Positions 1 to 9,903 of a DNA stretch of 64,000 bases are shown here, one piece after another. This stretch comes from Gramella sp. AN32 (GTDB lineage: Bacteria; Bacteroidota; Bacteroidia; Flavobacteriales; Flavobacteriaceae), in contig NZ_QEYO01000004.1 of NCBI RefSeq assembly GCF_023718305.1, positions 124,001 to 188,000 on the forward strand, in the 5' to 3' direction. Numbering within the stretch: the stretch's first letter is position 1; each line of letters starts with the position of its first letter. Both the position numbers and the translations under genes were made by a program. The notes beneath the pieces are model-generated. The model searched no databases. It was not told where the DNA came from and saw nothing but the letters and a program-made list of their open reading frames with translations.

Positions 1-1465
1 CAAAGCTTTCTACCAACTCATCACGGTTTTCTTTATTGATCATATTCATAAAAGGTTGGATGAACATAGCATAATAGCCACTCATCCTTTTTTCCATATC
101 AATATAAACGATAGTGGGATCTTCTTCTCCAAATTTCACATGAATATCCATCTCGTCAAGCGTTTTTTCCGGTCCCAGCGGTTCTATGAATTTTACTGAA
201 CCCAGGCCAGATTTAAAATCGCCCATTTTCATCTCTTTGATGAATAAACCGTAATTATCGGTTAGGAAAGCAGGTGGAAAACCAATTCGTGATCCTTGTT
301 CTGTAGGTGATAAATACGTGTCTAACTCTGGAAAATAAATCAATACATCGGTTAAGAAGTTCTGGGCTTCAAAATCATCATCAAATTTTAATATTGAACG
401 GTCTGAAGTAAAAACAAGTTCATGCGGAACATTATTCTGACTGAGCAAATTCGTATACACCTTGATCATTCCGGTTTCATTAGCCACTTTATTATCCAGG
501 ATTTCTTCAAGGTTGGAAAGCTCGTCTCCAGCACCTTCGCTTATATAAAATTCACTTTTTATAAAATATTCCAGCTTCTTTAATTCATCTAATTCTCCAG
601 ATAAGTTTGCAACTGAAGCCTGTTTGGTAAGTTTTTCCAGTTGTTTGCCTACTTTTTTGGATTGTTCCCCATAATAGTATTTATACAAATTCTGAGAAAT
701 GTTACCGTAAGAGGAAATATCGTACGTGCTATTATTTAAATTCTTATCGAGTTTATAGATTAGAAATTCTCTTGAAGCATCGTACGCTGATAATTCTTCC
801 TCTTCCAGTGCAGCGATATGTTTTGCATCGATTTCCCAGTGAAGCATTTGAGTCATCGTGGTATCCTGTGAAACTTCCGGTAAACCATTATAGGATTTAA
901 AATCGAAAACTAAATGTTTTGGTGCATATAGATCGAATTGCACATTTTCTTTTCCAAAACTGCTTTGAAGCGTGATCTTATTCCCCATGTATTTTGGATT
1001 TCTTTGGATAGTGTAATAATATTCAATGATACTCCCCTTCTCTACTCCTTCAAAGGCAAAATATTTATACTGCCTGTTGGTTTCATCATCTACCGCAGTA
1101 AGGATATTGGAAGCATCTAAAACTTCAATTTTCCCGTTAGGATTTATGACTCTGGCTTCACTATTAAGCAACAATGATGTGGAAGAATGCGGAAGATATA
1201 TTTTATTGTAGCTCTCAATCTTTTCGTCAGAATTTAACCAGATCGCATAATGCTCGATCACGTATTCAGTAAAATTATCATTTTCATCATAGCCAAATTC
1301 ACTCAATATTTGATGTTTTAAGCCGTAGATTCCTTTTGATTTATCTATCTGGGAAAGATCGAAATTTGGATTTTCTTCCCAGGTATAATTCTCATGGATA
1401 GCATTTCTTTGGGCAGTGAGTAGTAACCCACTTAAAATTAAAGGGATTATTAGAAATTTTTTCAT
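1..1465 (-). CDS. DUF3857 / transglutaminase-like secreted protein, C-terminus beyond window
   Basis: An open frame runs without a stop from an ATG at 1465 to the window edge (about 488 residues visible). It begins with a signal peptide (MKKFLIIPLILSGLLLTAQ) and continues with a DUF3857-type beta-rich domain containing FEGVEKGSIIEYYYT, then a transglutaminase-like region. It starts 6 bp after the stop of the 646-residue DUF3857 protein, so it is the third gene of an operon with that protein and the MORN-repeat protein. Where the neighbour has its Cys-Lys-Asp active-site segment, this protein reads NETGMIKVYTNLL, so the catalytic cysteine appears lost and the domain may be non-enzymatic. The family acts at the cell envelope in Bacteroidota; the exact role is unknown. 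Confidence 0.85.
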   Translation of the reverse strand, partial: MKKFLIIPLILSGLLLTAQRNAIHENYTWEENPNFDLSQIDKSKGIYGLKHQILSEFGYDENDNFTEYVIEHYAIWLNSDEKIESYNKIYLPHSSTSLLLNSEARVINPNGKIEVLDASNILTAVDDETNRQYKYFAFEGVEKGSIIEYYYTIQRNPKYMGNKITLQSSFGKENVQFDLYAPKHLVFDFKSYNGLPEVSQDTTMTQMLHWEIDAKHIAALEEEELSAYDASREFLIYKLDKNLNNSTYDISSYGNISQNLYKYYYGEQSKKVGKQLEKLTKQASVANLSGELDELKKLEYFIKSEFYISEGAGDELSNLEEILDNKVANETGMIKVYTNLLSQNNVPHELVFTSDRSILKFDDDFEAQNFLTDVLIYFPELDTYLSPTEQGSRIGFPPAFLTDNYGLFIKEMKMGDFKSGLGSVKFIEPLGPEKTLDEMDIHVKFGEEDPTIVYIDMEKRMSGYYAMFIQPFMNMINKENRDELVESF

Positions 1466-1471
1466 TTTACT

Positions 1472-3412
1472 TTATTTTACTATTTGTTTTAAAATAACCA
1501 CCTCTTTATATGCATCTTCCAGTTTTTCCAATTCTTTATTGAAAAGCTTCTGCTGTTCCAAATCAAGATTTATAAAGTCCAGGCTTGCAATATGATTATA
1601 GATTATTTGATCACCCATATGCTCATATGAAATGGATGCCTCAAAAAAATGGGTTTTCAGGGTTTCATCTTCAGGTAAATATTCTACTGCGTAACCTTCA
1701 GGAATATCTAAAAAAGTTTTAAAAACATACTTGCGGGTAGACTCATATTCCACTTCAAACTTGCGGTCATCTTTCGTTTTATAATTTGTGATTTCCCGGT
1801 TTAAATTAAGGTTTACATATTTTTCACCTCCAAATTCTTTAATATAATTCTGGAGTTTATAACTGTAATCAATCTTTAAAGGCAGGTCATAACTGCCTTT
1901 GTTGAAAATTTCCAGGCTATCGATTAAAAATGTATTGTTACCTTTTTGAAAACGGTAACTAAAAAATTCTTTTAATTTCTCTTCAGAATGTAAAGATTCA
2001 AGCCCGTGGTTATAATCAATTTTACCATAGCCGGTAAGGTTTGCTGTTGAAGTTCCTATAAGATTATTCCCCTGAATTTTAATATAGGAAGTATCTGCAA
2101 TCATATTTTGATCTGCGGGAATCACAGGAACTCTTTTAAGAAAAAAGTTACCCACGCCATCTTCAATCAATGCTTCTTTACCCTGTATAAAAGAAGATGG
2201 TATTTCCAAGGGGTTATACCTTCCCGTAGCATCCAAATAATAGGTTTGATTGACCGCATCTGTATACGATAAAATCATATGATTATCGACAATGGGCGTA
2301 GGCATATCGTCGTAATTATAGGGAATAGATCGTGTTCCAATCCAGGTTAAATTTCCTTTGATGCCGGCTATCTCCAACATTTCTTTCAGGATGCTGGAAT
2401 TGTCTTTACAATCACCATATTTTCTCTGGAAAACCGTATTCGCCTCTCTGGGCACAAAGCCTCCAAGGGCATATTCATAAGCGATATATTTAATATTTTC
2501 CTGTGCCCAATAGTACATTGCACGCACTTTCTCCAATTCCGAAGGTTTATCTTCGATTAATTCTTTTACTACTGAAACCAATGCCGGAGCAGGTTCTTCT
2601 TCATTAATATCGTTAACAAGTGAATAATACCAGTTGTAGAGATCTTTTGTTTCGCCGGAAATAGAAATTTCTTCCCCGTTAGTTTCGTAAGACATGATCA
2701 CCGGAACTACATGGGGCATTATTTTTTTGAAATTTGGGGCATTGTCTTCAAATTTAATTTTATCCAGATTGCCCGATTTCCAGCTATATATCTTTTTTCC
2801 TCGTTTTTCTTCTTCAGAATATTTTATACCGGAATTCTCCATATTGAATTTCTTAAACTGAAGTTCAATATCCTTATCGGCAATTACAGTATAGGAGGTT
2901 TTAAGAGTTGGATGCATATCGCCGAAGAAATTTGGCCCAACAAAACGTGGATTTTTAATCTTTTCGGAATATTTTAATTTAGAAACTGCACCCTTCCTTA
3001 AATTTGGATAAAGAAAAACAAGTGATTTTGAATCATCATAAAATGATCCATCCAGGTTATCCTTTTCAACAAAATTTTCAACTTTAAACTCTTTAAATTT
3101 TCCGTTCTCGTAGGCCATGGAAGAGGCTTCCACTTCTAACAATTCAAAATAATAAGAAAAATTGAGGGTTTCCCGGGAAGCATGGTTTGCCCCGTCTGTT
3201 AAAAAAAGGTTTTCTTCAAAATTCTCCTGAACAATTTCCAGCTCTCCATCTTTAATTCCAATATTCAGGACCACGTCGCGGCTTAAAATAAGCTTGTTAT
3301 CCTCACTATATGTGTTGGCATATTTTGCATATTCCGGAGCGAACTGTGCTGAAGCATTTATAATCGTAAGCAAAGCGAAAAGAGCTAAAACTTTAAATTT
3401 CAAATTTTTCAT
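1472..3412 (-). CDS. Secreted DUF3857 domain protein with transglutaminase-like core
   Basis: 646 residues with a signal peptide ending near SAQ (residue 23). The N-terminal half (about 30-270) resembles DUF3857; residues 280-400 form a transglutaminase-like domain with the expected triad: C335 in YGDCKDNS, H378 in VDNHMILSY and D394 in YYLDATGRY. A beta-rich tail follows, with a Lys/Glu-rich C-terminus. The start codon shares one base with the stop of the upstream MORN-repeat gene (TAATG), so the two are translationally coupled. Such proteins are usually periplasmic or surface-exposed in Flavobacteriaceae. Whether it cleaves peptides or crosslinks proteins cannot be told from the sequence. 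Confidence 0.88.
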   Translation of the reverse strand: MKNLKFKVLALFALLTIINASAQFAPEYAKYANTYSEDNKLILSRDVVLNIGIKDGELEIVQENFEENLFLTDGANHASRETLNFSYYFELLEVEASSMAYENGKFKEFKVENFVEKDNLDGSFYDDSKSLVFLYPNLRKGAVSKLKYSEKIKNPRFVGPNFFGDMHPTLKTSYTVIADKDIELQFKKFNMENSGIKYSEEEKRGKKIYSWKSGNLDKIKFEDNAPNFKKIMPHVVPVIMSYETNGEEISISGETKDLYNWYYSLVNDINEEEPAPALVSVVKELIEDKPSELEKVRAMYYWAQENIKYIAYEYALGGFVPREANTVFQRKYGDCKDNSSILKEMLEIAGIKGNLTWIGTRSIPYNYDDMPTPIVDNHMILSYTDAVNQTYYLDATGRYNPLEIPSSFIQGKEALIEDGVGNFFLKRVPVIPADQNMIADTSYIKIQGNNLIGTSTANLTGYGKIDYNHGLESLHSEEKLKEFFSYRFQKGNNTFLIDSLEIFNKGSYDLPLKIDYSYKLQNYIKEFGGEKYVNLNLNREITNYKTKDDRKFEVEYESTRKYVFKTFLDIPEGYAVEYLPEDETLKTHFFEASISYEHMGDQIIYNHIASLDFINLDLEQQKLFNKELEKLEDAYKEVVILKQIVK

Positions 3413-6400
3413 TATCTAAGTATAAAGCTTTCTCCATTAAAATAAACTATAGTTGTTTCGAGTTCTCCATTTTCAGAATAATATTTTGATTCTCCTGAAA
3501 GATCGCCACTTTTATATAGCTGGTCCTTTTTTAAATTTCCATTTTCATAATAGGTTTTTGAAGCTCCCATACGCTCATCAAAATAATACTCAGTTTCAAA
3601 GTCCTTATTTCCATTGCTGAAATACTTGGTATGGGTGCCATGCAACCAGCCATCCTTATATCTGGTAATTTCTTCCAATTCTCCATTAGGGAAATAAGTT
3701 TTATAATCACCATCAAATTTACCGTACATAAGATGATATTCCCTGGAAATATTTCCGTTTTTATAATAGGAAATTACATGACCTGTTTCATTATCCAATG
3801 GAATCATGTCAACTTCATTCCCTTCTTCATCAAGGTGACCATATCCTATCAATCTTCCGTAATTATAAAATCTTATATACTGTAACTCACCCGAAGCAGC
3901 GTAGAATTTTTTCGTGCCATGGGTTTCGCCATTTTCTTTTATTGTTTCCACTCTTAAGATACCATTAGGGTAATAACTCTTCCATGTACCCTGAGGCACT
4001 CCATAGTTATAGGAATCTTCATCCTCAATCTGGCCATTTTCATAATAATCCAGATCTAAACCTGCAATTTCCCCGGCATCATAAGTTACTTCTGAACTTA
4101 AATTACCTTTCCGGTCATACCATTTCCATATTCCAGTTCTTTCATTATTTAAAAATTCCCCAGTGGTGCGAAGTTCTCCTTCCAGATCGTAATACTTGTA
4201 GACACCCATTTTTATGCCATGAACAAAATCTGTAACACTTTTCGTGCTGCCATTGGCGTGCTTTGAAGTGATTGTATACTTTGCATTCTCATTATTATAC
4301 TGGATGCTATCAAAAGCTTTTTCTTCCAGATCGAAGTATACGCTTTTGTTAATATCACCAAAGTCATAATAATCTTTTGAATATATTTTACCTTCAGGTC
4401 CATAGTTCTCTACTTCTCCATTCAAATCACCTTTATGGTAGTATTTTCTGGTTTTAATGGTACCATCGATATAATAATCCTGGAACTCCCCATGTCGTTT
4501 TCCTGCCATAAAAAATCCTTCGGAATAAATTTTTCCGTTTGGATGATAAGTTTTGTAAGAACCCTCTTCTAAATTGTTTTTATAGTTTATTTCTGAAATC
4601 AAAGCTCCGTAGCTGTTAAAAGTTTTATGGACTCCCTGTGCTTCATTTTCTTTATAAGCACCAGAATTATCCAGCTTTCCATATTCATCATAAAATTTCC
4701 ATTCTCCTGTCTTTCCCCCAGAAATATCGTAAAGACCTTCGGACTTTTTTTGTCCGTAAGGTGTAAAAGATTCATAAAAAAACTCACCCGATTTTTTCTT
4801 TCCTTCTTTGATCAAATCCCCATTCTTCTCATAAAATCTATAGCCTATGATTTCCTCTTTCCTGTAGTCATATTCATAAAACAATTTTCCATCTGCATCA
4901 TATTCCTGATAAAGGCCATTGATCTCCCCATCTTTATATGTGGTAAGACTTTCAAGAATTCCATTTGGAAAATACGTTTTCCATTCCCCAGTTTTTCCCC
5001 CCTCTTCATTAAACTCACCCTCCAAAACAATGTTTTCACTTAAACTATACTGGTGATAACGTCCCACGGAAACCCCCTCCTTATAAATCTGTTCATAGAA
5101 TTTTTTTCCATTTCTTAAGAAGCCAGTTTCCTTCCCTTCCTTGAGATCATCCTTAAAATTCATTTCCAGGTACACATCTCCATTTGCGTAATATTCAAAA
5201 GCTTTGCCCTGAAGTACGCCATCTACATAATTCCCTGTCACCTCGGGTTGCATCTCGCCAAAGGAGAAATAGGTAGAGAATTCACCATTTAATGCATTAT
5301 TCTCAAAGTACTTTTTCTGCACTAGAGCTCCATCGTTATTATAATACTTGAATTCTCCTATTAAGTTGCCATTTTCAAATTCAGAATGGGATTTTAGTTT
5401 ACCGTTTTCATAGTAATGTTGATTTTCGCCATTCAATTCGCCTTTTGCAAAATGTGAAATTTCTTTCAATTGCCCATTTGGGTAATACCATTTCCATTCT
5501 CCAGATTTTTCTCCGGCATCATTAAATTCTGCAATACCACTTTTTCTACCACTAACATTGTAAATATCCCATTTGCCAACATAGTGATCATCCTTTTTCA
5601 TTCCAGTTCCTTCGAGCGCATATTCATTAAATGAGGTTTGCATTCCATCAACCTCCAGGAATTTTGTACTGGCGTTGATACTTAGTTCTTTCCATTTAGC
5701 CAGTGCAGTTTGAATAAACTCAGTAATTTCATCTACTTCCTTTTCTACTTTCTTTTTATATTTCTCATTTTCGACTGCATAGATAACGGTATAGATAAAG
5801 GGTTCAAAATTATCGCTCTCCCTGATCCAGTTAAAGAAAGGCAGGTAGGTTTTATTTATGAAATCCTCATTCAATTTTACAGATTTCATATTTTCCAACA
5901 TGATATGATTCTGCTTCACTACAGGCAGGTCTATCCCCGCTTCAGTTTTATATCTATCGTCAAGCGCTAACCTGTTATTCATGATCAAATTAACTTCCGC
6001 TAATTGATTCTTATTGGACAAAATTGAAAATCCTGTTGTTCCTTCATTTTTATTGTTGGCCCGCAATAATTCGTCAAGATGTTTTAGTATCCTAAAAGAG
6101 TTGGTTCCATCAGGATTTATTAATAATGCCATATCGAAACACATAGTTGCCAGCGTCGTATTGTTTTGATCATAAGCCAGTTTCCCCAATTTAATATGGG
6201 CATCTGTACTAAAAGGATTGTAGATTAAGGCTTTCTTTATAGTTTCGTAAGTCTCCTCTGGCTTATCCATACTTTCCAAAATTGCAGCCTTCCCAAGAAG
6301 TAAGGAAGCATTTACGGGATAATTTTTTAAAGCGGAATCATAAAATTCAAGTGCTTCCTTATATTTCTCCATTTTTTTAAGGACAACACCTTTATTGACT

Positions 6401-6699
6401 AAAAAAGAAATTTGCTGTTCCCAATCCTCAAGACTCAACCCTTCCTCTAAAGTTTCAAGGGCTTCCTGATTACGATCAGAATTTAGCAGATAATAAGATT
6501 TAGTTACAAGTGAAACCGCATAAATGGAATCATTTTTATTTACCTTGTTTAGCGCGGTAAAGATTCGTTCAATATCATTCTCTTGTTTCGCATCTTCAAT
6601 TTCAGCACTTAAGGTTTCGAAGTTGTAAAAAATAGTATTCCCCTGTCCGAAAGTGATGAAAACGGACATAATGGTGGTTAGCAGTAAGATTTTTTTCAT
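3412..6699 (-). CDS. Very large secreted TPR + MORN-variant (YwqK-like) repeat protein
   Basis: 1095 residues with a signal peptide (MKKILLLTTIMSVFITFGQG). Residues about 25-220 form TPR-like helical repeats (KYKEALEFYDSALKNYP is a clear one). From about residue 375 to the C-terminus there are roughly 29 repeats of about 24 residues of the type GEWKWYYPNGQLKEISHFAKGELNG, the MORN_2/YwqK pattern. It is the first gene of an operon with two DUF3857 proteins; the next gene overlaps it by one base. In other bacteria YwqK proteins are sometimes called antitoxins, but no toxin is adjacent and the signal peptide points to an envelope scaffold. The AT-rich 155 bp upstream holds the presumed promoter. 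Confidence 0.88.
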   Translation of the reverse strand: MKKILLLTTIMSVFITFGQGNTIFYNFETLSAEIEDAKQENDIERIFTALNKVNKNDSIYAVSLVTKSYYLLNSDRNQEALETLEEGLSLEDWEQQISFLVNKGVVLKKMEKYKEALEFYDSALKNYPVNASLLLGKAAILESMDKPEETYETIKKALIYNPFSTDAHIKLGKLAYDQNNTTLATMCFDMALLINPDGTNSFRILKHLDELLRANNKNEGTTGFSILSNKNQLAEVNLIMNNRLALDDRYKTEAGIDLPVVKQNHIMLENMKSVKLNEDFINKTYLPFFNWIRESDNFEPFIYTVIYAVENEKYKKKVEKEVDEITEFIQTALAKWKELSINASTKFLEVDGMQTSFNEYALEGTGMKKDDHYVGKWDIYNVSGRKSGIAEFNDAGEKSGEWKWYYPNGQLKEISHFAKGELNGENQHYYENGKLKSHSEFENGNLIGEFKYYNNDGALVQKKYFENNALNGEFSTYFSFGEMQPEVTGNYVDGVLQGKAFEYYANGDVYLEMNFKDDLKEGKETGFLRNGKKFYEQIYKEGVSVGRYHQYSLSENIVLEGEFNEEGGKTGEWKTYFPNGILESLTTYKDGEINGLYQEYDADGKLFYEYDYRKEEIIGYRFYEKNGDLIKEGKKKSGEFFYESFTPYGQKKSEGLYDISGGKTGEWKFYDEYGKLDNSGAYKENEAQGVHKTFNSYGALISEINYKNNLEEGSYKTYHPNGKIYSEGFFMAGKRHGEFQDYYIDGTIKTRKYYHKGDLNGEVENYGPEGKIYSKDYYDFGDINKSVYFDLEEKAFDSIQYNNENAKYTITSKHANGSTKSVTDFVHGIKMGVYKYYDLEGELRTTGEFLNNERTGIWKWYDRKGNLSSEVTYDAGEIAGLDLDYYENGQIEDEDSYNYGVPQGTWKSYYPNGILRVETIKENGETHGTKKFYAASGELQYIRFYNYGRLIGYGHLDEEGNEVDMIPLDNETGHVISYYKNGNISREYHLMYGKFDGDYKTYFPNGELEEITRYKDGWLHGTHTKYFSNGNKDFETEYYFDERMGASKTYYENGNLKKDQLYKSGDLSGESKYYSENGELETTIVYFNGESFILR

Positions 6700-6854
6700 A
6701 CCACCAATATATAAATTTTTCTTAAATTTTAATTTTTTTTCTAATGAATTTCAATGTTATCAGCGTATTTGAGTGAAACTTAACAAGAGAGAAAATGAAA
6801 AATAATGTTAAGCAATTAAAAACTCTGGCTCTAACACTTATAGCTGAAAAAATA

Positions 6855-7958
6855 TTAAGGAATCCGAATCACCGTTTGAACACCTGCACCAGTTTTATTA
6901 TTCTTTATTTTAAAGTAGAAATTATTCCCATACAAATTCTTCAGCCGGTCACTTATATTATTTAAACCGACACCTTCTTTCATGAGTTCACCATGTTTTT
7001 TGTCTAGCGTCACACCATTATTAGATACTATAATTTCCAGTTTCCCGTCTACTTCTTTTGCTGAAACTTCTATATCTAAATTGGTGTGATCATAAGAATA
7101 ACCATGCTTGATAGAGTTTTCTATAATTGGTTGTAACAACAGTGCCGGCACCTGCTTCACTTTTAAATGATCTGGAATATCAATAACAATATTTAAATGA
7201 TCTGAAAATCGTATCCTCAAGATATTAAGGTAATAATCCAGAATACGTAATTCTTCATCCAGACTTATCTTACTACTATCGCTGTGATAAAGGATCTCCC
7301 GGAGAAAATCGCTAAGATCTGCAATTGTATCCTTTGCTTTGGAGGCATCAATATCGGTTAAGACAGCTATTGAATTCAGAGTATTAAAAAGAAAATGAGG
7401 CTGCAATTGCGCGCTTAGCATTTTCATTCTTGTATTTACCAGTTGCGTTTCAAGTTTAGAATGTCGCTTTTCAGCTTCCTTTATCTGTTTTAAATAATAA
7501 TAGGTGTAAATAATAAACACCATGGCAAAATAGATTAGGAAATTAAGGTCCAGAACATAGATAAATGCATTGACGGTTTCCCTTAGATCATAATTAGCCA
7601 CATCCACTTTTCCGGAAAGAATGGAATAAACATCAAAAATAAGCCGAATGATCAAACCTATTAAAATTGAAAAGACCACATGAATAGAAATGATCTTGCT
7701 CCAGGCATAATTCTTATTTAAAAATCTCTTGGTACTTATAGCAATAAGAGTCATATAACTAACCACGATCACATAATCAAAAAGTACGTTGTGTACTAAA
7801 AAGATACTCCAATCAAACTCTTTACCTCCCTCTGCCATATAAGTACGCATGTAAACCATTTTCACCAGCATCACTACATCAAAAAGCAGATAGAAACCGC
7901 AAAGTAAAAGCACCAGTTTCCAGTCTATATATTTTTTGCGGAGGGTTGAGAATGTCAT
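6855..7958 (-). CDS. LytS/YehU-type membrane sensor histidine kinase
   Basis: 367 residues. Four predicted membrane helices (about 14-36, 53-75, 88-111, 133-155) lead into a short coiled coil, a His_kinase domain with H188 in LQPHFLFNTLNS, and an HATPase domain with the N-box PIIENSIKHGY and the G-box GVGLNNISDRL. This is the arrangement of LytS/YehU kinases, which phosphorylate LytTR regulators. Its start overlaps the stop of the response regulator gene by four bases (ATGA), so kinase and regulator are one unit. No extracellular sensor domain is visible; the signal is probably sensed in or at the membrane. Confidence 0.92.
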   Translation of the reverse strand: MTFSTLRKKYIDWKLVLLLCGFYLLFDVVMLVKMVYMRTYMAEGGKEFDWSIFLVHNVLFDYVIVVSYMTLIAISTKRFLNKNYAWSKIISIHVVFSILIGLIIRLIFDVYSILSGKVDVANYDLRETVNAFIYVLDLNFLIYFAMVFIIYTYYYLKQIKEAEKRHSKLETQLVNTRMKMLSAQLQPHFLFNTLNSIAVLTDIDASKAKDTIADLSDFLREILYHSDSSKISLDEELRILDYYLNILRIRFSDHLNIVIDIPDHLKVKQVPALLLQPIIENSIKHGYSYDHTNLDIEVSAKEVDGKLEIIVSNNGVTLDKKHGELMKEGVGLNNISDRLKNLYGNNFYFKIKNNKTGAGVQTVIRIP

Positions 7959-8722
7959 GATATACCTAATTTTTCTAAAAATTCCTTCTTATGGGATTTA
8001 CTGATCCTAAGAAGTTGACCGTCTTTCATTTTTGAATCGATTTCTGAATAATCTGAATGAAGTATCTCATCAACAAAATGAAGGTTCAGAATAGTGGATC
8101 GATGCACACGTACAAAGCTATTATTATCCAGCATTTCTTCCAAATTGCTTAAACTTTCACGTAGGACATATTTCTTTCCATTGGCAAAAATTTCAGCATA
8201 ATATCCAGATGCACAGATATACTGAATATCTACAGGATCAACCAAAGCCGTTTTATTCCCGGTTTTAATGGGGATTTTGAAAATCGCAGATGGCAATTCT
8301 GACTTGCTACTATACTGATGAAAAAATTCTTCCATCCGTTTTCCAAAAGTTGTATTGGCTTCAGCTTTAGTAGTTTTTAAAACCTTTTTGATTGTTTTAA
8401 AAAACCGTTCGTCTTTAAATGGCTTTAATAAAAAGTCAAAAGCCTCTACATCAAATGCCTTTAGGGCATAGTTATCGTAAGCAGTCACAAAAATCACTAT
8501 CGGTTTAGGTTCAATTTCCACATTTTTAAGAACATCAAAACCATTCATATCCTTCATATTAATATCCAGAAAGATAAGATCTGGTAATTCAGAATTAATG
8601 AAGGTTATAGCGTTTTTTCCATTGGTACATTGTCCAATCACTTCAATCTGCTCCACTTCTTCAAGTAAATTGAGTATCCTTTTTCTGGCTAATTCTTCGT
8701 CATCTATAACTAATGCTCTCAT
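7955..8722 (-). CDS. LytTR-family response regulator
   Basis: 255 residues. The N-terminal receiver domain has the acidic pair in VIDDEE, phospho-acceptor D53 in LIFLDINM and the conserved lysine in LLKPFKDE. The C-terminal LytTR DNA-binding domain (about 150-250) contains FVRVHRSTILNLHFV, typical of the family. It is the first gene of a two-gene operon with the downstream kinase. LytTR regulators bind paired direct repeats; no obvious target was recognised in the window. Confidence 0.93.
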   Translation of the reverse strand: MRALVIDDEELARKRILNLLEEVEQIEVIGQCTNGKNAITFINSELPDLIFLDINMKDMNGFDVLKNVEIEPKPIVIFVTAYDNYALKAFDVEAFDFLLKPFKDERFFKTIKKVLKTTKAEANTTFGKRMEEFFHQYSSKSELPSAIFKIPIKTGNKTALVDPVDIQYICASGYYAEIFANGKKYVLRESLSNLEEMLDNNSFVRVHRSTILNLHFVDEILHSDYSEIDSKMKDGQLLRISKSHKKEFLEKLGIS

Positions 8723-8810
8723 TATGTGTAGCTTTCTCTATGGCAATTTAAAATTATTTCATGACACTAATTCATTTTAAGGAAAAATGAGATCTATATT
8801 TGGCTTAATA

Positions 8811-8845
8811 TAAAAAAAAGAGCTACCAAATTTCTTTAGCAGCTC
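8811..8845 (-). terminator. Rho-independent terminator of the 8886-9434 gene
   Basis: Read on the minus strand, GAGCTGC and GTAGCTC form a 7-bp stem (one G-T pair) directly followed by a run of eight T. It lies 40 bp past the stop of the small secreted protein and separates it from the response regulator gene. Confidence 0.75.
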
Positions 8846-8885
8846 CTGGCTTATTCAGTTAAATTTTAAATGTTTAACAACCATT

Positions 8886-9434
8886 TTAATTGCTGGCGAC
8901 AGATGTGAGACCAACATTGTTACCGTCTAATTTAAGTGTTCGTTTTTGACCGTCTTTTTCAAGTTTGATTTTATAAAGTTCCTTTTCCAACATACTTGCA
9001 GTTCCAAAAGCAACGTATTTATTGCTAGTCATAGTCCATCCCTTGTTTTTCATATATACTTCCCTTCTAATGTCAAGTGGTAACAGGATATCTTTAAAGT
9101 TTTGATAGGTACTAAGGAGCTCTCCTTCTTTATCGTAATTTGCCATTAGTTTTCCTTTTTGACTTCTGAAAGTGATCTCATAAGAATCATATTCTTCTTC
9201 AATTTCTCTCATAAAACTATAGATATCAAAATTTGAATGCATAAAACCAATCGGGTTCTTATCAAATTCTCCAACATATTCTTCATTGATGTTGAAGGAA
9301 TAGCGATTTTGATCCTGTGAAATTTTCGAATCGAAAGGTTTGTAAACCACATTGGCTTCTTCAAGTTGTGTAACCTGGGATTGTACGCTTGCGGTTGCTA
9401 CTAAAAGTAGTACTGATAAAATTAAATGTTTCAT
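8886..9434 (-). CDS. Small secreted protein of unknown function
   Basis: 182 residues with a clear signal peptide (MKHLILSVLLLVATASVQSQ). The mature part is mixed alpha/beta and repeats a pattern resembling PepSY-like or DUF2874-like sequences (YEITFRSQKGKLMANYDKEG and YKIKLEKDGQKRTLKLDG), but I do not recognise the family firmly. It is monocistronic, with its own terminator just downstream. The divergent intergenic region on its 5' side holds no recognised gene for at least 120 bp. Confidence 0.75.
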   Translation of the reverse strand: MKHLILSVLLLVATASVQSQVTQLEEANVVYKPFDSKISQDQNRYSFNINEEYVGEFDKNPIGFMHSNFDIYSFMREIEEEYDSYEITFRSQKGKLMANYDKEGELLSTYQNFKDILLPLDIRREVYMKNKGWTMTSNKYVAFGTASMLEKELYKIKLEKDGQKRTLKLDGNNVGLTSVASN

Positions 9435-9557
9435 GATTAATGATTTAAATGAATAAAAGATTAGTTGATGATTATGATGCTAATGTATAGGGAAAGAACC
9501 TCCTCTAAATTAATAAAGATGTATACAACCAGTATTTGTTATACGAAAGGCGTAATT

Positions 9558-9731
9558 ATGAAAGGAAAAGATGTAATAGAAATATTAGAGCTTTTTTGGC
9601 ACTATACGTTGATTAGCCAAACCAAATGGGTTATTGGTAAGCGAAAAGAAGCGATTCACATCATTTTTGAAAAAACAAGGCATAAAAAAGAACGAGTAGA
9701 AATGTTCTTATGGTCAAAAAGAAAATATTGA
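9558..9731 (+). CDS. Possible small ORF, unknown
   Basis: 57 codons from an ATG preceded 8 bp upstream by GAAAGG. The product is basic and tryptophan-containing (start MKGKDVIEILELFWHYTLI), with no recognised domain. The frame extends upstream to 9465, but those codons look non-coding. It may be chance; conservation in relatives would decide. Confidence 0.3.
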   Translation: MKGKDVIEILELFWHYTLISQTKWVIGKRKEAIHIIFEKTRHKKERVEMFLWSKRKY

Positions 9732-9765
9732 AAAGATCAACTTAAGCCTATATTTAAAGGAAAAA

Positions 9766-9903
9766 TTAATTGTTCTTTAATTTTTTTTCAATGCCGGCAA
9801 TCAATTTTTCTTGTTGGGCATTATTTCTGAGAGTCCTTATTAAAATCACCAACCCAACGATAATGGCGAGGCCGGTAATTAGAAAAATAATAAGATATTC
9901 CAT
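9766..9903 (-). CDS. Tiny single-pass membrane protein (45 aa)
   Basis: A 45-codon frame on the minus strand starts MEYLIIFLITGLAIIVGLVI and ends EKKLKNN. It has one hydrophobic helix (about residues 3-23) followed by a charged cytoplasmic tail with RTLRNN and a Lys/Glu-rich end. The clean helix-plus-basic-tail pattern (positive-inside) supports a real short gene. Its role is unknown. Confidence 0.5.
   Translation of the reverse strand: MEYLIIFLITGLAIIVGLVILIRTLRNNAQQEKLIAGIEKKLKNN

Noticed and set aside
4627..5043. 138-codon plus-strand frame
   Set aside because: It lies wholly antisense to the MORN-repeat gene; the Phe/Ile/Ser-rich composition is what the reverse of Lys/Glu/Tyr-rich repeats gives.
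3412..5580. Possible CRISPR-like periodic repeat
   Set aside because: The about 72-bp periodicity is the coding repeat of MORN units in the 1095-residue protein, not identical repeats with spacers.
3412..6699. YwqK-family antitoxin of a toxin-antitoxin system
   Set aside because: The name comes from the repeat family only; the protein is exported and very long, and no toxin gene is adjacent.
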